Shown here piece after piece: positions 1 to 9,049 of a stretch of DNA of 64,000 bases. Location of the stretch: NCBI GenBank assembly GCA_028688225.1, contig JAQTYQ010000021.1, forward strand, positions 1-64,000, in the 5' to 3' direction. The translations under genes and the position numbers were made by a program. Positions within the stretch are counted from its first letter, which is position 1, and each line of letters begins with the position of its first letter. The notes below the pieces were generated by a model that was not told where the DNA came from, made no database searches, and worked only from the letters and a program-made list of their open reading frames with translations. This DNA comes from Opitutaceae bacterium (lineage in GTDB: Bacteria > Verrucomicrobiota > Verrucomicrobiia > Opitutales > Opitutaceae).

Positions 1-239
1 GGGATAATTTTACTGCTGAATAAATCATTATTTTTGCAGTATTTTTCCATTCTTGTTTTTCATAGCAGGGAGTAGGTGGTCCCCAGCCTGCCGTCTGCCC
101 ACGCCAACACCGCCGGATGGAGCCTGGCCCGCGGCAGCAGCCGGCCGAGCGCCGTCGCCTTTCGCCGCCAGTGGTTGTCTGGGGGGGTGCTCATGCGGGA
201 CAATGGCGGGCCTGCGCGCGGCGGCGGGGCGGAGCCGCT
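1..239. other. Edge region without assignable gene
   Basis: The first 60 bases are AT-rich, unlike the rest of the window. On the minus strand a frame opens at an ATG at 194 and runs off the window edge without a stop, but its sequence is arginine- and glycine-rich at first and resembles no family I know. It could be a short partial gene or chance. I see no RNA gene and no clear terminator for serS here. Confidence 0.4.
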
Positions 240-1511
240 TCAGTCAAAGCTCAGGAAATCCTTCCGAAAATACGGGACCAGGGCGGCGGGAATGCGCACC
301 CGGCCGTCGGCCTGCAGGTTGTTTTCCAGCAGGGCCGAAAGCACCCGCGGCACGGCGAGACCGGAGCCATTGAGCGTGTGGACGAGTTCGATCCGACCCG
401 TCTCCTTCGTCCGGAAGCGAATCTGCGCCCGGCGGGCCTGAAACGCCTCGAAGTTGCTGCAGCTCGACACCTCGAGCCAGCGTTTCTGGCCGGCGGACCA
501 GACCTCGAGATCGTATTTCTTCGACTGCGCGAAACCGAGGTCGCCGCCGCACATCAGGAGCACGCGATAGGGAAGCTCCAGCTTGCGCAGCAGGCTCTCG
601 GCATGCGCCCGCAGCGTCTCCAATTCGTCGTAGCTCTTCGAGGGATGCACCCACTTGAGGAGTTCCACCTTGTCGAACTGGTGCAGGCGGTTGAGTCCGC
701 GCACATCCTTGCCGTAGCTGCCGGCCTCGCGCCGGAAGCAGGGTGTGTAGGCGCAACGGCAGACCGGCAGTGTCGCTTCGTCCAGAATCTCGTCGCGAAA
801 GAAATTGGTCAGCGGCGTCTCGGCCGTGGGCACGAGGTAGAGCTGGTCCTCCACCGTCTGGTACATCTGGCCCTCCTTGTCGGGCAGCTGGCCGACGGCG
901 GTGGCGCTGGTGGCGTTGACGACCACCGGTGGATTAACCTCCTGGTAACCGGCCTGGCCGGCCTCCTCGAGAAAGAACTGGATCAACGCGCGCACCAGTC
1001 GTGCGCCCTCCCCGACGTAAAACGGAAAGCCGGCGCCCGTAACCTTCGCGCCGCGGGCAAAGTCAAAGAGCCGGTCGAAGCCCGGAATATCCCAGTGGGG
1101 CCGGGCGTGCGGCAGGGCGGCGTCAGTGGCACCGTGCGCGGCCTGGACGACGTTTTGCTCGGCCGTGCGGCCCTCCGGCACGCTGGGATGCGGGATGTTG
1201 GGCAGCGTGAGCATGGCGGCGCGCCACCGTCCCTCGACCTCCGCCAGCTGCGCCTCCCTCTCCTTGATCTGCACCGAGAGCCCCTTCATCTCCCGCACCT
1301 TCGCCAGAAATTCCGGGGAACCTTTCGTGAGCGCGGCCATGGCGCTGTTGGCCGACTTCTGCTTCGCCCGCAGCGCCTCGACCTCGCCCAACTGCGCCCG
1401 CCACTGCGCATCGAGCGCGAGCACGGCGTCGAGGTTCACGTCGAGATGTTTCTTGGCAATCGCCGTCCGGACCACATCGGGCGAGTCGCGCAGGAGTTTC
1501 GGATCCAGCAT
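240..1511 (-). CDS. serS: Seryl-tRNA synthetase
   Basis: Cytoplasmic class II aminoacyl-tRNA synthetase that charges tRNA-Ser, 423 residues, the usual length. The N-terminus begins MLDPKLLRD, as in SerRS, followed by a charged coiled-coil arm (about residues 30-100) that binds the tRNA. Motif 2 is visible around FRREAGSYGKD and motif 3 in GSGLAVPRVLSALLENN near the C-terminus. The ATG at 1511 is preferred over an upstream in-frame start at 1532 because it gives the canonical N-terminus. The next gene upstream on the same strand ends at 1667, leaving a 155-nt leader that contains a 36-bp perfect palindrome. Confidence 0.96.
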   Translation of the reverse strand: MLDPKLLRDSPDVVRTAIAKKHLDVNLDAVLALDAQWRAQLGEVEALRAKQKSANSAMAALTKGSPEFLAKVREMKGLSVQIKEREAQLAEVEGRWRAAMLTLPNIPHPSVPEGRTAEQNVVQAAHGATDAALPHARPHWDIPGFDRLFDFARGAKVTGAGFPFYVGEGARLVRALIQFFLEEAGQAGYQEVNPPVVVNATSATAVGQLPDKEGQMYQTVEDQLYLVPTAETPLTNFFRDEILDEATLPVCRCAYTPCFRREAGSYGKDVRGLNRLHQFDKVELLKWVHPSKSYDELETLRAHAESLLRKLELPYRVLLMCGGDLGFAQSKKYDLEVWSAGQKRWLEVSSCSNFEAFQARRAQIRFRTKETGRIELVHTLNGSGLAVPRVLSALLENNLQADGRVRIPAALVPYFRKDFLSFD

Positions 1512-1596
1512 AAGGCGCCAGTGTGGCGTCACGCCCGGAGGAATAAAGAGCGAAGTTGCGCCGCGGGTCCGATAGGTGGAGATGGGGCCTCCTGCA

Positions 1597-1632
1597 GACG
1601 ATTCGATGATCCGATCGGATCATCGAATCGTC
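1597..1632. repeat. 36-bp perfect palindrome upstream of serS
   Basis: The 36 bases are completely self-complementary with no loop: the left half starts GACGATTCGATG and the right half ends CATCGAATCGTC. It lies 86 nt upstream of the serS start and 34 nt downstream of the preceding glycosyltransferase stop. There is no T-run on either side, so a simple intrinsic terminator is not supported. An operator, a cruciform, or a degenerate mobile-element end are possible. Confidence 0.75.
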
Positions 1633-1666
1633 CCGCAGAAACGCTGATGGATACGCGCGCCGGGCG

Positions 1667-2674
1667 TCACGCGAGCGGGCGTCGCGGCCACGGCGCCGCT
1701 GATCCGGGCGGGCTGTGCCCGTGGCTGATGGCGTCGAGACGCGCAAAACGGGCATACACGTCCCGGGCCGTGAGCAGGCGCAGGTCGCCCACGGGAGCCT
1801 GCACGACGTGGTTGGTCGGACGGTTGAGCGGATAGGGCCCGAACAGCCGCGGGTCGGTGGGGCCGAAAAGACCGAGCGTTTTCACTCCCAGCGCCGCGGC
1901 AAGATGCAGCGGGCCGCTGTCGTTGCAGACTACCCATTCCGCGCGCCGGATCAGGGCAGACAGGGAGGCAAGACTGGTGTTGCCGGTCAGGTTGATAAAC
2001 TGCCCCTCCGGGGCGTTGTCCCGGTACGAAAACTGGTTATTGCCCGCCCAGATGACCTTGCGGCCGGTGCCGTCCTTGAGGAGCAGATCGGTGAACTGGC
2101 GGAATCCATTCCAGCGTTTCTCGGCCTTGCGGCTGTCAGGAAAGATCAGGATGGGCTTTTGTCCGTGGCGGCCCTCGATGAAGCTAAGGTTGAGGTCGGC
2201 CGCCTCGCGGAAGCGCAGCTCGCCGCGCAGTTCGGGCTTTGCGTCGAGGACGGGGCAGAATTGCAGCAGGATGTCGAGGGCGTGGCTCTGCTCCCCGTCC
2301 GGCGGCAGCGGGATCTTCTGTTGATAAAAAAACGAGGCGCCCTCGCGTGCGTCCCGGCGCCCCACCTTTTTCGCCGCCCGCGTCTGCCAGGTCATCAGGC
2401 CCGTGCGCAGAAGGCCCTGCATGTCGAATACATGGTCGAAGTGCGTCTGCCGCACCTCGCGCATCAGCTTGAAGAAGCCGCGCACACCCTCGCTGCGATG
2501 GAACACATGGGCGCGGTCCACCACCTCGCAGGTGCGCACCAAGGGGGCATAGATGTCGCGCACGATCCAGGCGATGCGCAGCTCGGGGCGCTGCGTTTTC
2601 AGCGACGTGGCGACCTGTAGACCGTGCACGATGTCACGGAGCGGGGAAGGCTGAATGACGAGCAACTGGGGCAT
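1667..2674 (-). CDS. GT9 glycosyltransferase (ADP-heptose:LPS heptosyltransferase-like)
   Basis: Predicted cytoplasmic-face transferase of the lipopolysaccharide core pathway, 335 residues. The N-terminus MPQLLVIQPSPLRDIVHGLQ is the GT9 entry motif (usually KPSSLGDIVH), here with Arg in place of the usual Gly. The C-terminal nucleotide-sugar binding site appears as CNDSGPLHLAAALGVKTLG followed by LFGPTDP. An in-frame start at 2710 would add 12 atypical residues, so the ATG at 2674 is chosen. It follows a second GT9 gene on the same strand (ends 2792). The exact sugar transferred cannot be told from sequence. Confidence 0.9.
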   Translation of the reverse strand: MPQLLVIQPSPLRDIVHGLQVATSLKTQRPELRIAWIVRDIYAPLVRTCEVVDRAHVFHRSEGVRGFFKLMREVRQTHFDHVFDMQGLLRTGLMTWQTRAAKKVGRRDAREGASFFYQQKIPLPPDGEQSHALDILLQFCPVLDAKPELRGELRFREAADLNLSFIEGRHGQKPILIFPDSRKAEKRWNGFRQFTDLLLKDGTGRKVIWAGNNQFSYRDNAPEGQFINLTGNTSLASLSALIRRAEWVVCNDSGPLHLAAALGVKTLGLFGPTDPRLFGPYPLNRPTNHVVQAPVGDLRLLTARDVYARFARLDAISHGHSPPGSAAPWPRRPLA

Positions 2675-2791
2675 AGCGCGTTGACCGGATCCGCTCATCG
2701 CGGATGGCACTCCCAGAATTGGCCGGTTCCGGCCAAACGCAAACGAGAATCGTCTTGCCGCTGCGTTTTTCCGCTCTTTGACCGCACTTTT

Positions 2792-3760
2792 CTAAATTCC
2801 GGGCTGGTCAGCCGCCCGCTGGCACAATTCGTTGACCGCGGCCAGCACGATGGCCGGCTCCAGGCGGTCCAGCCGGCCTCCCGGGGCGGTCACGACGCCA
2901 TGCCGCGGTGATTCCAAGGGGAACGGTCCAAAACGCCGGGGCGAAGTCGGCCCGAAGATGGCCAGCACGCGATTGCCCGTCGCCGCTGCCAGATGCATCG
3001 GCCCGTTGTCGTTGCCGACAAACACCGAGGGCTGGCGTACGAGCGCGATCATCTCGTCCAGCGGACAGCCCGTCAGGTTCAGGAATCGCTCCGCCGGCGG
3101 TGGAAGGGAAGGCTGCATCGGCCGGCCGGCGCACCAAGCCACCCGGGCGCCGGGTTTCGTGGCCAGGATCAGATTGGTGAGCTCATCGAACCGCGGCCAT
3201 TCCTTCTCCGACCCGCGGCTATCCGTAAAGATGACGAAGATGGCCCGCGGATCGCCGGCAAAAAATCCCTGCCAGGGAAAGGCCCGGCCCGGCCGCAGCC
3301 CGAGCGGAAACTCGATCGCGGGCTCGACCTCCGCGACCCGGGCAAACGGCAGCAGGATTTCCAGCGCGTGGTGCGCTCCCCCGCCGGCCGGCGGCTGCAC
3401 CCGGCGGTTGTAGCAAAAACCCGATCCCTCGCGCGCGTCGTACCGGCCCCATTTTTCCGGCGCCCGCGCCGCGAGGGTCATCAACCCCGAGCGCATCAGC
3501 CCCTGCAGATCCCATACGGCGTCGAAGCGCCGCCGGCGCAGCTCGCCCAGCAACCGCCACCAGCCGCGCCAGCCGCCGCGCCGCTGAAAAAGGATGACCT
3601 CGTGCACAAATGGCGCGGCCTGCACCAGCCCGGCGAACCGGTCGCGCACCACCCAGCTGATCCGCAGGTCCGGCCGCCGCCGCGCCACGGTCTGAACCAC
3701 CTGCAAGCCGTGGACGATATCGCCGAGCGAGGACGGCTTGATCACGAGGAGGCTTTTCAT
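2792..3760 (-). CDS. GT9 glycosyltransferase (heptosyltransferase I-like)
   Basis: 322-residue GT9 enzyme, probably an LPS core heptosyltransferase. The N-terminus MKSLLVIKPSSLGDIVHGLQ matches the WaaC-type motif closely, and GNDNGPMHLAAATGNRVLA then IFGPTSP forms the donor-binding segment. It resembles the downstream GT9 gene at the same motifs, so the two may be paralogues. It is divergent from the DUF4254/acyltransferase operon, with 60 nt between the two starts. Confidence 0.92.
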   Translation of the reverse strand: MKSLLVIKPSSLGDIVHGLQVVQTVARRRPDLRISWVVRDRFAGLVQAAPFVHEVILFQRRGGWRGWWRLLGELRRRRFDAVWDLQGLMRSGLMTLAARAPEKWGRYDAREGSGFCYNRRVQPPAGGGAHHALEILLPFARVAEVEPAIEFPLGLRPGRAFPWQGFFAGDPRAIFVIFTDSRGSEKEWPRFDELTNLILATKPGARVAWCAGRPMQPSLPPPAERFLNLTGCPLDEMIALVRQPSVFVGNDNGPMHLAAATGNRVLAIFGPTSPRRFGPFPLESPRHGVVTAPGGRLDRLEPAIVLAAVNELCQRAADQPGI

Positions 3761-3820
3761 CGCGCGGTATGCGCAGGCTTGTGTCCGGCCCGCTTTTGTT
3801 CAACTCCATTTGCCATCCCC

Positions 3821-4411
3821 ATGAAATTCTCCGCGCCCGAGATCGCCGGCCTGCAAGCCGGACTCACCGCCCGCTGGCACGAGGTCACTCCCGCCGCCGC
3901 CGGCGAGGGCTTCCTCCTCCTGGTCCAGCAAAACCATCTGCGCAACTTCCAGCTCTGGCACGAGGAGGACGTGGCCCGGCGCGACGACCTCGGCTTCGAG
4001 GCGGTTTACCGGGCCAAGCGCAACATCGACCGCTTCAACCAGGAGCGGAATAATTTCATCGAGGCCCTGGATCAGACCATCGCCGCCGCGCTCCAGCCGC
4101 CGGAGTCCGGCTGCCCGCGCAATTCCGAGACGCCCGGCATGATCATCGACCGCCTGTCCATCCTGGCCCTGAAGGAATACCACATGCAGGAGGAGGCGGT
4201 ACGGGCCAGCGCCACCCCGCAGCACCGTGAAAAATGCGCCGAGAAGCTCGTCCGCATCCGCCGCCAGCGCGCCGACCTCACCGGCTGCCTCGGGGAATTG
4301 TTGGACGACGTGGTCGCGCGCCGGCGCACCTTCTCGGTCTACTACCAGTTCAAGATGTACAACGATCCGGCGCTGAACCCCCAGCTTTACCGGGGCCGGG
4401 ACGCAAAGTAG
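3821..4411 (+). CDS. DUF4254 protein
   Basis: 196 residues, no signal peptide or membrane segment. Recognisable DUF4254 features are the N-terminal stretch around RNIDRFNQERNNFIEALDQ and the central ETPGMIIDRLSILALKEYH, followed by an Arg/Lys-rich helix. The start is the ATG at 3821; a longer open frame upstream is only the shadow of the divergent GT9 gene. In other Gram-negatives DUF4254 genes are often found beside heptosyltransferase genes, and that is the setting here: the acyltransferase begins 10 nt downstream. The biochemical role is unknown; a function in LPS core assembly is inferred from context. Confidence 0.85.
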   Translation: MKFSAPEIAGLQAGLTARWHEVTPAAAGEGFLLLVQQNHLRNFQLWHEEDVARRDDLGFEAVYRAKRNIDRFNQERNNFIEALDQTIAAALQPPESGCPRNSETPGMIIDRLSILALKEYHMQEEAVRASATPQHREKCAEKLVRIRRQRADLTGCLGELLDDVVARRRTFSVYYQFKMYNDPALNPQLYRGRDAK

Positions 4412-4421
4412 ACCGACGCGC

Positions 4422-5330
4422 ATGAGTCGGGCCAGCGAACAACCCCGCCTGTGGCTGCCCCAATACTGGCCGGCCTGGGCCGGGTTGGGCCTTTTCCGGT
4501 TGCTCAACCGGCTGCCGTGGCCCGTGCAGCGGGCGCTGGCCCGCAGCCTCGGCTGGTGCGTCTACCATCTCGTGCCGATCCGCCGGCACGTCGTCCTCAC
4601 CAACCTGCGGCTCTGCTTCCCGGAAAAGTCCGGGCCGGAAATCCGGGCGCTGGCCCGCGCCCATTACGGCGCGCTCGCACTGGGACTCTTCGAGAGCTGC
4701 GCCGGCTGGTGGACGGCCGCCGCCGATCTGCCGCCGCACCGCATCCAGGGCCGGGAGCATCTCGAGGCCGCCCTGGCCGCCGGCCGGGGCGTCGTGGTGT
4801 TGACCGCCCACTTCACCACCCTCGAGATCTGCGGGCGCTATATGGCCGAGGCTTTCCCCGTTGGCTGCCTCTATCGCGACCCCAACAATCCTGTCGTCGC
4901 CCACCTTATGCGCAAACAGCGCGAGCGGCACATGGTCATTGCCGTGCATTTTGACGACCTCAAGGGGCTCATCCGCGCCCTGCGCGCCGGGCACGCCATC
5001 TGGTATGCGCCCGACCAGGGCAAGCGCACCAAGCAATCCGAAATCCTGCCGTTCTTCGGCGTGCCCGCCATCACCAACACCGCCACGACCAAGCTCGCCG
5101 AGATGACCGGCGCGCCCGTCGTGCCCTACTTTGCCCGTCGCGAGCCCGACGGTTCCTACACGCTGACGATCCTGCCGCCGCTGGCGGATTTTCCCACGGC
5201 CGACGCCGCAACCGATGCCGTCCGCATCAGCCGGCTCATCGAGGAGCATGTGCGCCTGGCCCCCGAGCAGTATTTCTGGGTTCACAAGCGCTTCAAGGCC
5301 CGCGGCCCCGGCTACCCCGAGGTATATTGA
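4422..5330 (+). CDS. LpxL/HtrB-family lipid A acyltransferase
   Basis: 302-residue inner-membrane acyltransferase expected to add a secondary acyl chain to lipid A. The catalytic HX4D/E motif appears as HFTTLE around residue 128, and the conserved RDPNNP and APDQGKRTKQS segments follow. An N-terminal hydrophobic stretch (WPAWAGLGLFRLL) fits the single membrane anchor of the family. It is 10 nt downstream of the DUF4254 gene and upstream of two GT9 genes, making a lipid A/core operon. Confidence 0.93.
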   Translation: MSRASEQPRLWLPQYWPAWAGLGLFRLLNRLPWPVQRALARSLGWCVYHLVPIRRHVVLTNLRLCFPEKSGPEIRALARAHYGALALGLFESCAGWWTAAADLPPHRIQGREHLEAALAAGRGVVVLTAHFTTLEICGRYMAEAFPVGCLYRDPNNPVVAHLMRKQRERHMVIAVHFDDLKGLIRALRAGHAIWYAPDQGKRTKQSEILPFFGVPAITNTATTKLAEMTGAPVVPYFARREPDGSYTLTILPPLADFPTADAATDAVRISRLIEEHVRLAPEQYFWVHKRFKARGPGYPEVY

Positions 5331-5336
5331 AAGCAG

Positions 5337-5416
5337 CAGTGAGCATCGAGTAGCGAGTAGTGAGCATATAATCCATCGCACCCACCGACATTCCACTCGC
5401 TACCCGCTGCTCGCTA
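5337..5416. repeat. Palindromic element with 7-nt repeat arms (tagcgag type)
   Basis: The left arm is four 7-nt units, CAGTGAG CATCGAG, then TAGCGAG TAGTGAG (5337-5364). The right arm is three units in inverted sense, CTCGCTA CCCGCTG, then CTCGCTA (5396-5416). The arms are imperfectly complementary with a 31-nt centre. The element fills the gap between the acyltransferase stop and the heptosyltransferase start at 5425, so it would be transcribed in that leader and could fold. Confidence 0.8.
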
Positions 5417-5424
5417 CTTTTCCC

Positions 5425-6456
5425 ATGCCCTTCCCCGACCCGCGTTCGCTGCGCATCCTGGTGATCCGGTACCGCTTCATCGGCGACACCGTGCTGGCCA
5501 TCCCGTTTCTCCGCAACCTGCGCCGGGCTTTCCCGTGCGCCGTCATCGATGTGCTCGCCGAACCGATCTCCGGTGACACCCTGGCGCACTGTCCGTACAA
5601 GAATGACCTCCTCTATTTTGCCCCGCGGTTGAAAGGTTCCGCGAGAGCCCGGGCGGAATGTCCAACCAGCCTCTGGGCCTGCGCCCGCCTGCTCCGCGCC
5701 CGGGGCTACGACCGCGTCTACATTTTGCGCCGCTCGTTTTCCAGCGCCATCCTCCCGCTCCTCGCCGGCATCCCGCACCGGGTCGGCTTCGCCACCGAGG
5801 GCCGCCGCTGGCTGCTCCAGCGCAGCACGCCTTATCCCGACAAGCACGAGGTGGAATGTTTCCTCGATGTCCTGCGGGCCGATGGCATCCCGGTCGCCGA
5901 CACGTACAACGAAAACTGGAGCGACCCCGCGACCGATGCCCGCGTCGATGCGGCGCTTCCCGCCGGCGACCGTCCGCGCGTCTTTGTGTGTGCCAAATCC
6001 GTCTACCAGCTCAAGGACTGGACGGCCGATCGTTTTGCCCGCCTCATCGCCTGGCTCGTCAACGCCCGCGGGTGCGAGGTGCATTTCTGCGATTCGCCGG
6101 TCAACGCCGCCTATTACCGGCAAATCCTGGCCGCCGTGCCCGAGCCGCTGCAACACGCCTGCATCGACTGGAGCACGGAACTTTCGATCCGCGAGGTGAA
6201 TTCGCTATTCCGCCGGATCCAGCTGGCCGTGGGCGTCGACACCGGCCTGTTGCACATCGCCGCCTCATTCCATGTGCCGGTGGTCGCGCTCTTTGGTCCG
6301 CTGGAGCCGCGGCGCTGGCGTCCGTGGGACACGCCCCACTCTGTCCTGCGTCCCGCCGATCTCACCGGCCCGCAACCGCTGCTCCGCCTGTCCGTCGCCG
6401 AGGTGCAGGCTGCCGTCGATCGGCATTTGCAGGCCGCCGGGTCCCGGATGAGATAG
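5425..6456 (+). CDS. GT9 glycosyltransferase (heptosyltransferase II-like)
   Basis: 343 residues. The N-terminal motif VIRYRFIGDTVLAIPFLRNL is of the WaaF type, and GVDTGLLHIAASFHVPVVAL with LFGPLEPRRW forms the C-terminal donor site. The ATG at 5425 sits directly after the palindromic repeat; longer upstream frames run through that repeat and the acyltransferase and are not credible. The next GT9 gene starts 2 nt after the stop, so translational coupling is likely. Confidence 0.92.
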   Translation: MPFPDPRSLRILVIRYRFIGDTVLAIPFLRNLRRAFPCAVIDVLAEPISGDTLAHCPYKNDLLYFAPRLKGSARARAECPTSLWACARLLRARGYDRVYILRRSFSSAILPLLAGIPHRVGFATEGRRWLLQRSTPYPDKHEVECFLDVLRADGIPVADTYNENWSDPATDARVDAALPAGDRPRVFVCAKSVYQLKDWTADRFARLIAWLVNARGCEVHFCDSPVNAAYYRQILAAVPEPLQHACIDWSTELSIREVNSLFRRIQLAVGVDTGLLHIAASFHVPVVALFGPLEPRRWRPWDTPHSVLRPADLTGPQPLLRLSVAEVQAAVDRHLQAAGSRMR

Positions 6457-6458
6457 AC

Positions 6459-7547
6459 ATGGATCATGCTTCTACCGGGCCAGGTCTCAATCCCGTCGTG
6501 ACGACTCCAGCCGTATCCTCCCCTCCTCTCGTGGTTCGCTTCGGTGCGTTCGGCGACATGATTCTGATCATCCCGATGCTCAAAGTCCTGAGCCGGCGCT
6601 ACGGACAGCCCTGCGAGGTGATTTCCTCCGGCGCCTGGACCGAGCCCCTGCTGCAGCGCGTGCCGGCGGCCGGGCGGCGCCTTCTCCTCACCAGCCGGCG
6701 GGCGCCCTACTGGTTCAATCGCAGCCAGCGACAGTTGGTGGCCTGGCTGCGCCAGCGCCCCGCCGGGCCGGTCTATGTGTTTGAGCCCGATAAGAAATGT
6801 CACTGGCTGCTGCAGCGGGGCGGGGTCAAACCCGCATGGATCTGCTCGCTGCGCGATCTGCCCCGTCAGCCCGGTGAGCACATCATGACCCACGCCCTGC
6901 GCCTGGCCCGGGAAACTCCGCCGGCCCTGCGCGGGCTTCCCGGAATCGGGGTCGATCCGTCATTTTCCCCCGACGCGCGTCCAAGCCTCATGGAGGAAGA
7001 CCGCCGCGATTGCCGGGAGTGGCTTGCGCAACAGGGTCTGGCGGGAGCGCCCCTCGTGCTCGTCCAACCGGGCAACAAAAAGACCATGCGGCGCGGCGCC
7101 CGCCGGCGCGGCAGCAACATCAAGTACTGGCCCGAGGAGAACTGGGGCCGGGTCATCGCGGGGGTACGGCAAGACCTGCCCGCTTCCCGCGTCCTGATCT
7201 GCGGCTCACCTGCTGAGCGCGCCCTGGCGGCGGACATCCGGCGGCACAGCGGGAGTGACGGCGTCCTGGTCGCGACCGACAACCTCCCCATCCCGCGGCT
7301 GTTCGCCCTGCTGGAGTTGGCCCACAGCATGATCAGCGTCGATACCGGACCGGCCCATGCCGCCGCCACCATGGGTTGTCCCCTCGTCGTCCTGTTCGCC
7401 CGCATCGACCCGCAATTATACGCGCCGACCGCCACCTCGGGGCCGGTGCGGCTGGTCACACCCGATCCGGCGCTCTCCGAAGGCAGCATGAGCTCCATCT
7501 CTCCCGAGACGGTGCTGGCGGCCTGGCGGGCGGTGCTTCCGGCCTGA
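6459..7547 (+). CDS. GT9 glycosyltransferase
   Basis: 362 residues and more divergent than the three other GT9 proteins nearby. The N-terminal Rossmann motif is VVRFGAFGDMILIIPMLKVL, and the donor site is SVDTGPAHAAATMGCPLVVL then FARIDP, where the family usually has FGPT. It therefore may use a different donor or acceptor. The ATG at 6459 is 2 nt after the preceding stop. It is the last gene of the block; the following ABC transporter gene starts 83 nt later. Confidence 0.9.
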   Translation: MDHASTGPGLNPVVTTPAVSSPPLVVRFGAFGDMILIIPMLKVLSRRYGQPCEVISSGAWTEPLLQRVPAAGRRLLLTSRRAPYWFNRSQRQLVAWLRQRPAGPVYVFEPDKKCHWLLQRGGVKPAWICSLRDLPRQPGEHIMTHALRLARETPPALRGLPGIGVDPSFSPDARPSLMEEDRRDCREWLAQQGLAGAPLVLVQPGNKKTMRRGARRRGSNIKYWPEENWGRVIAGVRQDLPASRVLICGSPAERALAADIRRHSGSDGVLVATDNLPIPRLFALLELAHSMISVDTGPAHAAATMGCPLVVLFARIDPQLYAPTATSGPVRLVTPDPALSEGSMSSISPETVLAAWRAVLPA

Positions 7548-7630
7548 GGCGACCAGGGGCGCCCTCGCTCCCCGAATTAGGCGTTGCCGCTGCCGCGAGT
7601 GCACCGCACGGTTGCTTCGATCCCCTCGCG

Positions 7631-8605
<975 letters not shown>

Positions 8606-8608
8606 TTT

Positions 8609-9037
8609 TAATCACGGATATCACGGATGAGCACGGATAGAATGATCCATCCGGAGATCAGTCAGGCCACCATCGGCGCAGCGATGAAGGTGCTGAATGT
8701 CTTGAAACCAGAGTTGGATGAAAAGGCGTACGAGAATGCCCTTGTGATTGAACTCCGCAAAATGGGTCACGAGGTGAGCCAGCAGAAACGCTTTGATGTG
8801 CTCTACGAGGGCTGCGTCGTGGACACACTCGTGCCAGATCTGATCGTCGACGAACAGGTCATCGTTGACCCGAAAGTGGCGGAGGATTTCACGCCCACAC
8901 ATATCGCCCAAATGATGGGCTACCTTGCCATCACCAACCTGCATCTCGCCATTCTCCTTAACTTCAAGCATGCGGACTTGCGCTGGAAGCGCATAGTCAG
9001 ATGACCTATCTGTGAAGATTCGTGTAATCCGTGGTTA
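8609..9037 (+). mobile_element. Repeat-bounded element carrying the GxxExxY gene
   Basis: The left boundary has three CACGGAT units (8613, 8622, 8632) with spacers of 2 and 3 nt. The right boundary has the same design inverted: ATCTGTG, ATTCGTG, ATCCGTG (9008, 9018, 9027) with spacers of 3 and 2 nt. The two arms are about 75-80% matching inverted repeats and enclose only the GxxExxY gene. The element separates two ATPase genes that are normally adjacent. No transposase is present. A coding-free version of the same arms lies near 49,946-50,008. Mobility is inference. Confidence 0.6.
8627..9004 (+). CDS. GxxExxY family protein (PD-(D/E)XK-like fold)
   Basis: 125 residues. The diagnostic segment is LDEKAYENALVIELRKMGHE: the Glu and Tyr of GxxExxY are kept, but the first Gly is replaced by Glu. 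The nuclease-like core retains Asp in PDLIVDEQVIVDPK, with D-P-K in place of the more usual E-x-K, then THIAQMMGYLAITNLHLAIL. Biochemical function of the family is not established. The ATG at 8627 overlaps a CACGGAT repeat unit, so residues 1-5 are repeat-encoded; the ATG at 8642 is an alternative. Base composition is visibly lower in GC than the flanking ATPase genes. Confidence 0.85.
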   Translation: MSTDRMIHPEISQATIGAAMKVLNVLKPELDEKAYENALVIELRKMGHEVSQQKRFDVLYEGCVVDTLVPDLIVDEQVIVDPKVAEDFTPTHIAQMMGYLAITNLHLAILLNFKHADLRWKRIVR

Positions 9038-9049
9038 TTCCGCACACCC

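Noticed and set aside
117-1835. Long plus-strand open frame over serS
   Set aside because: It is antisense to a clear seryl-tRNA synthetase and has the Arg/Pro/Ala-rich composition of GC-driven shadow frames.
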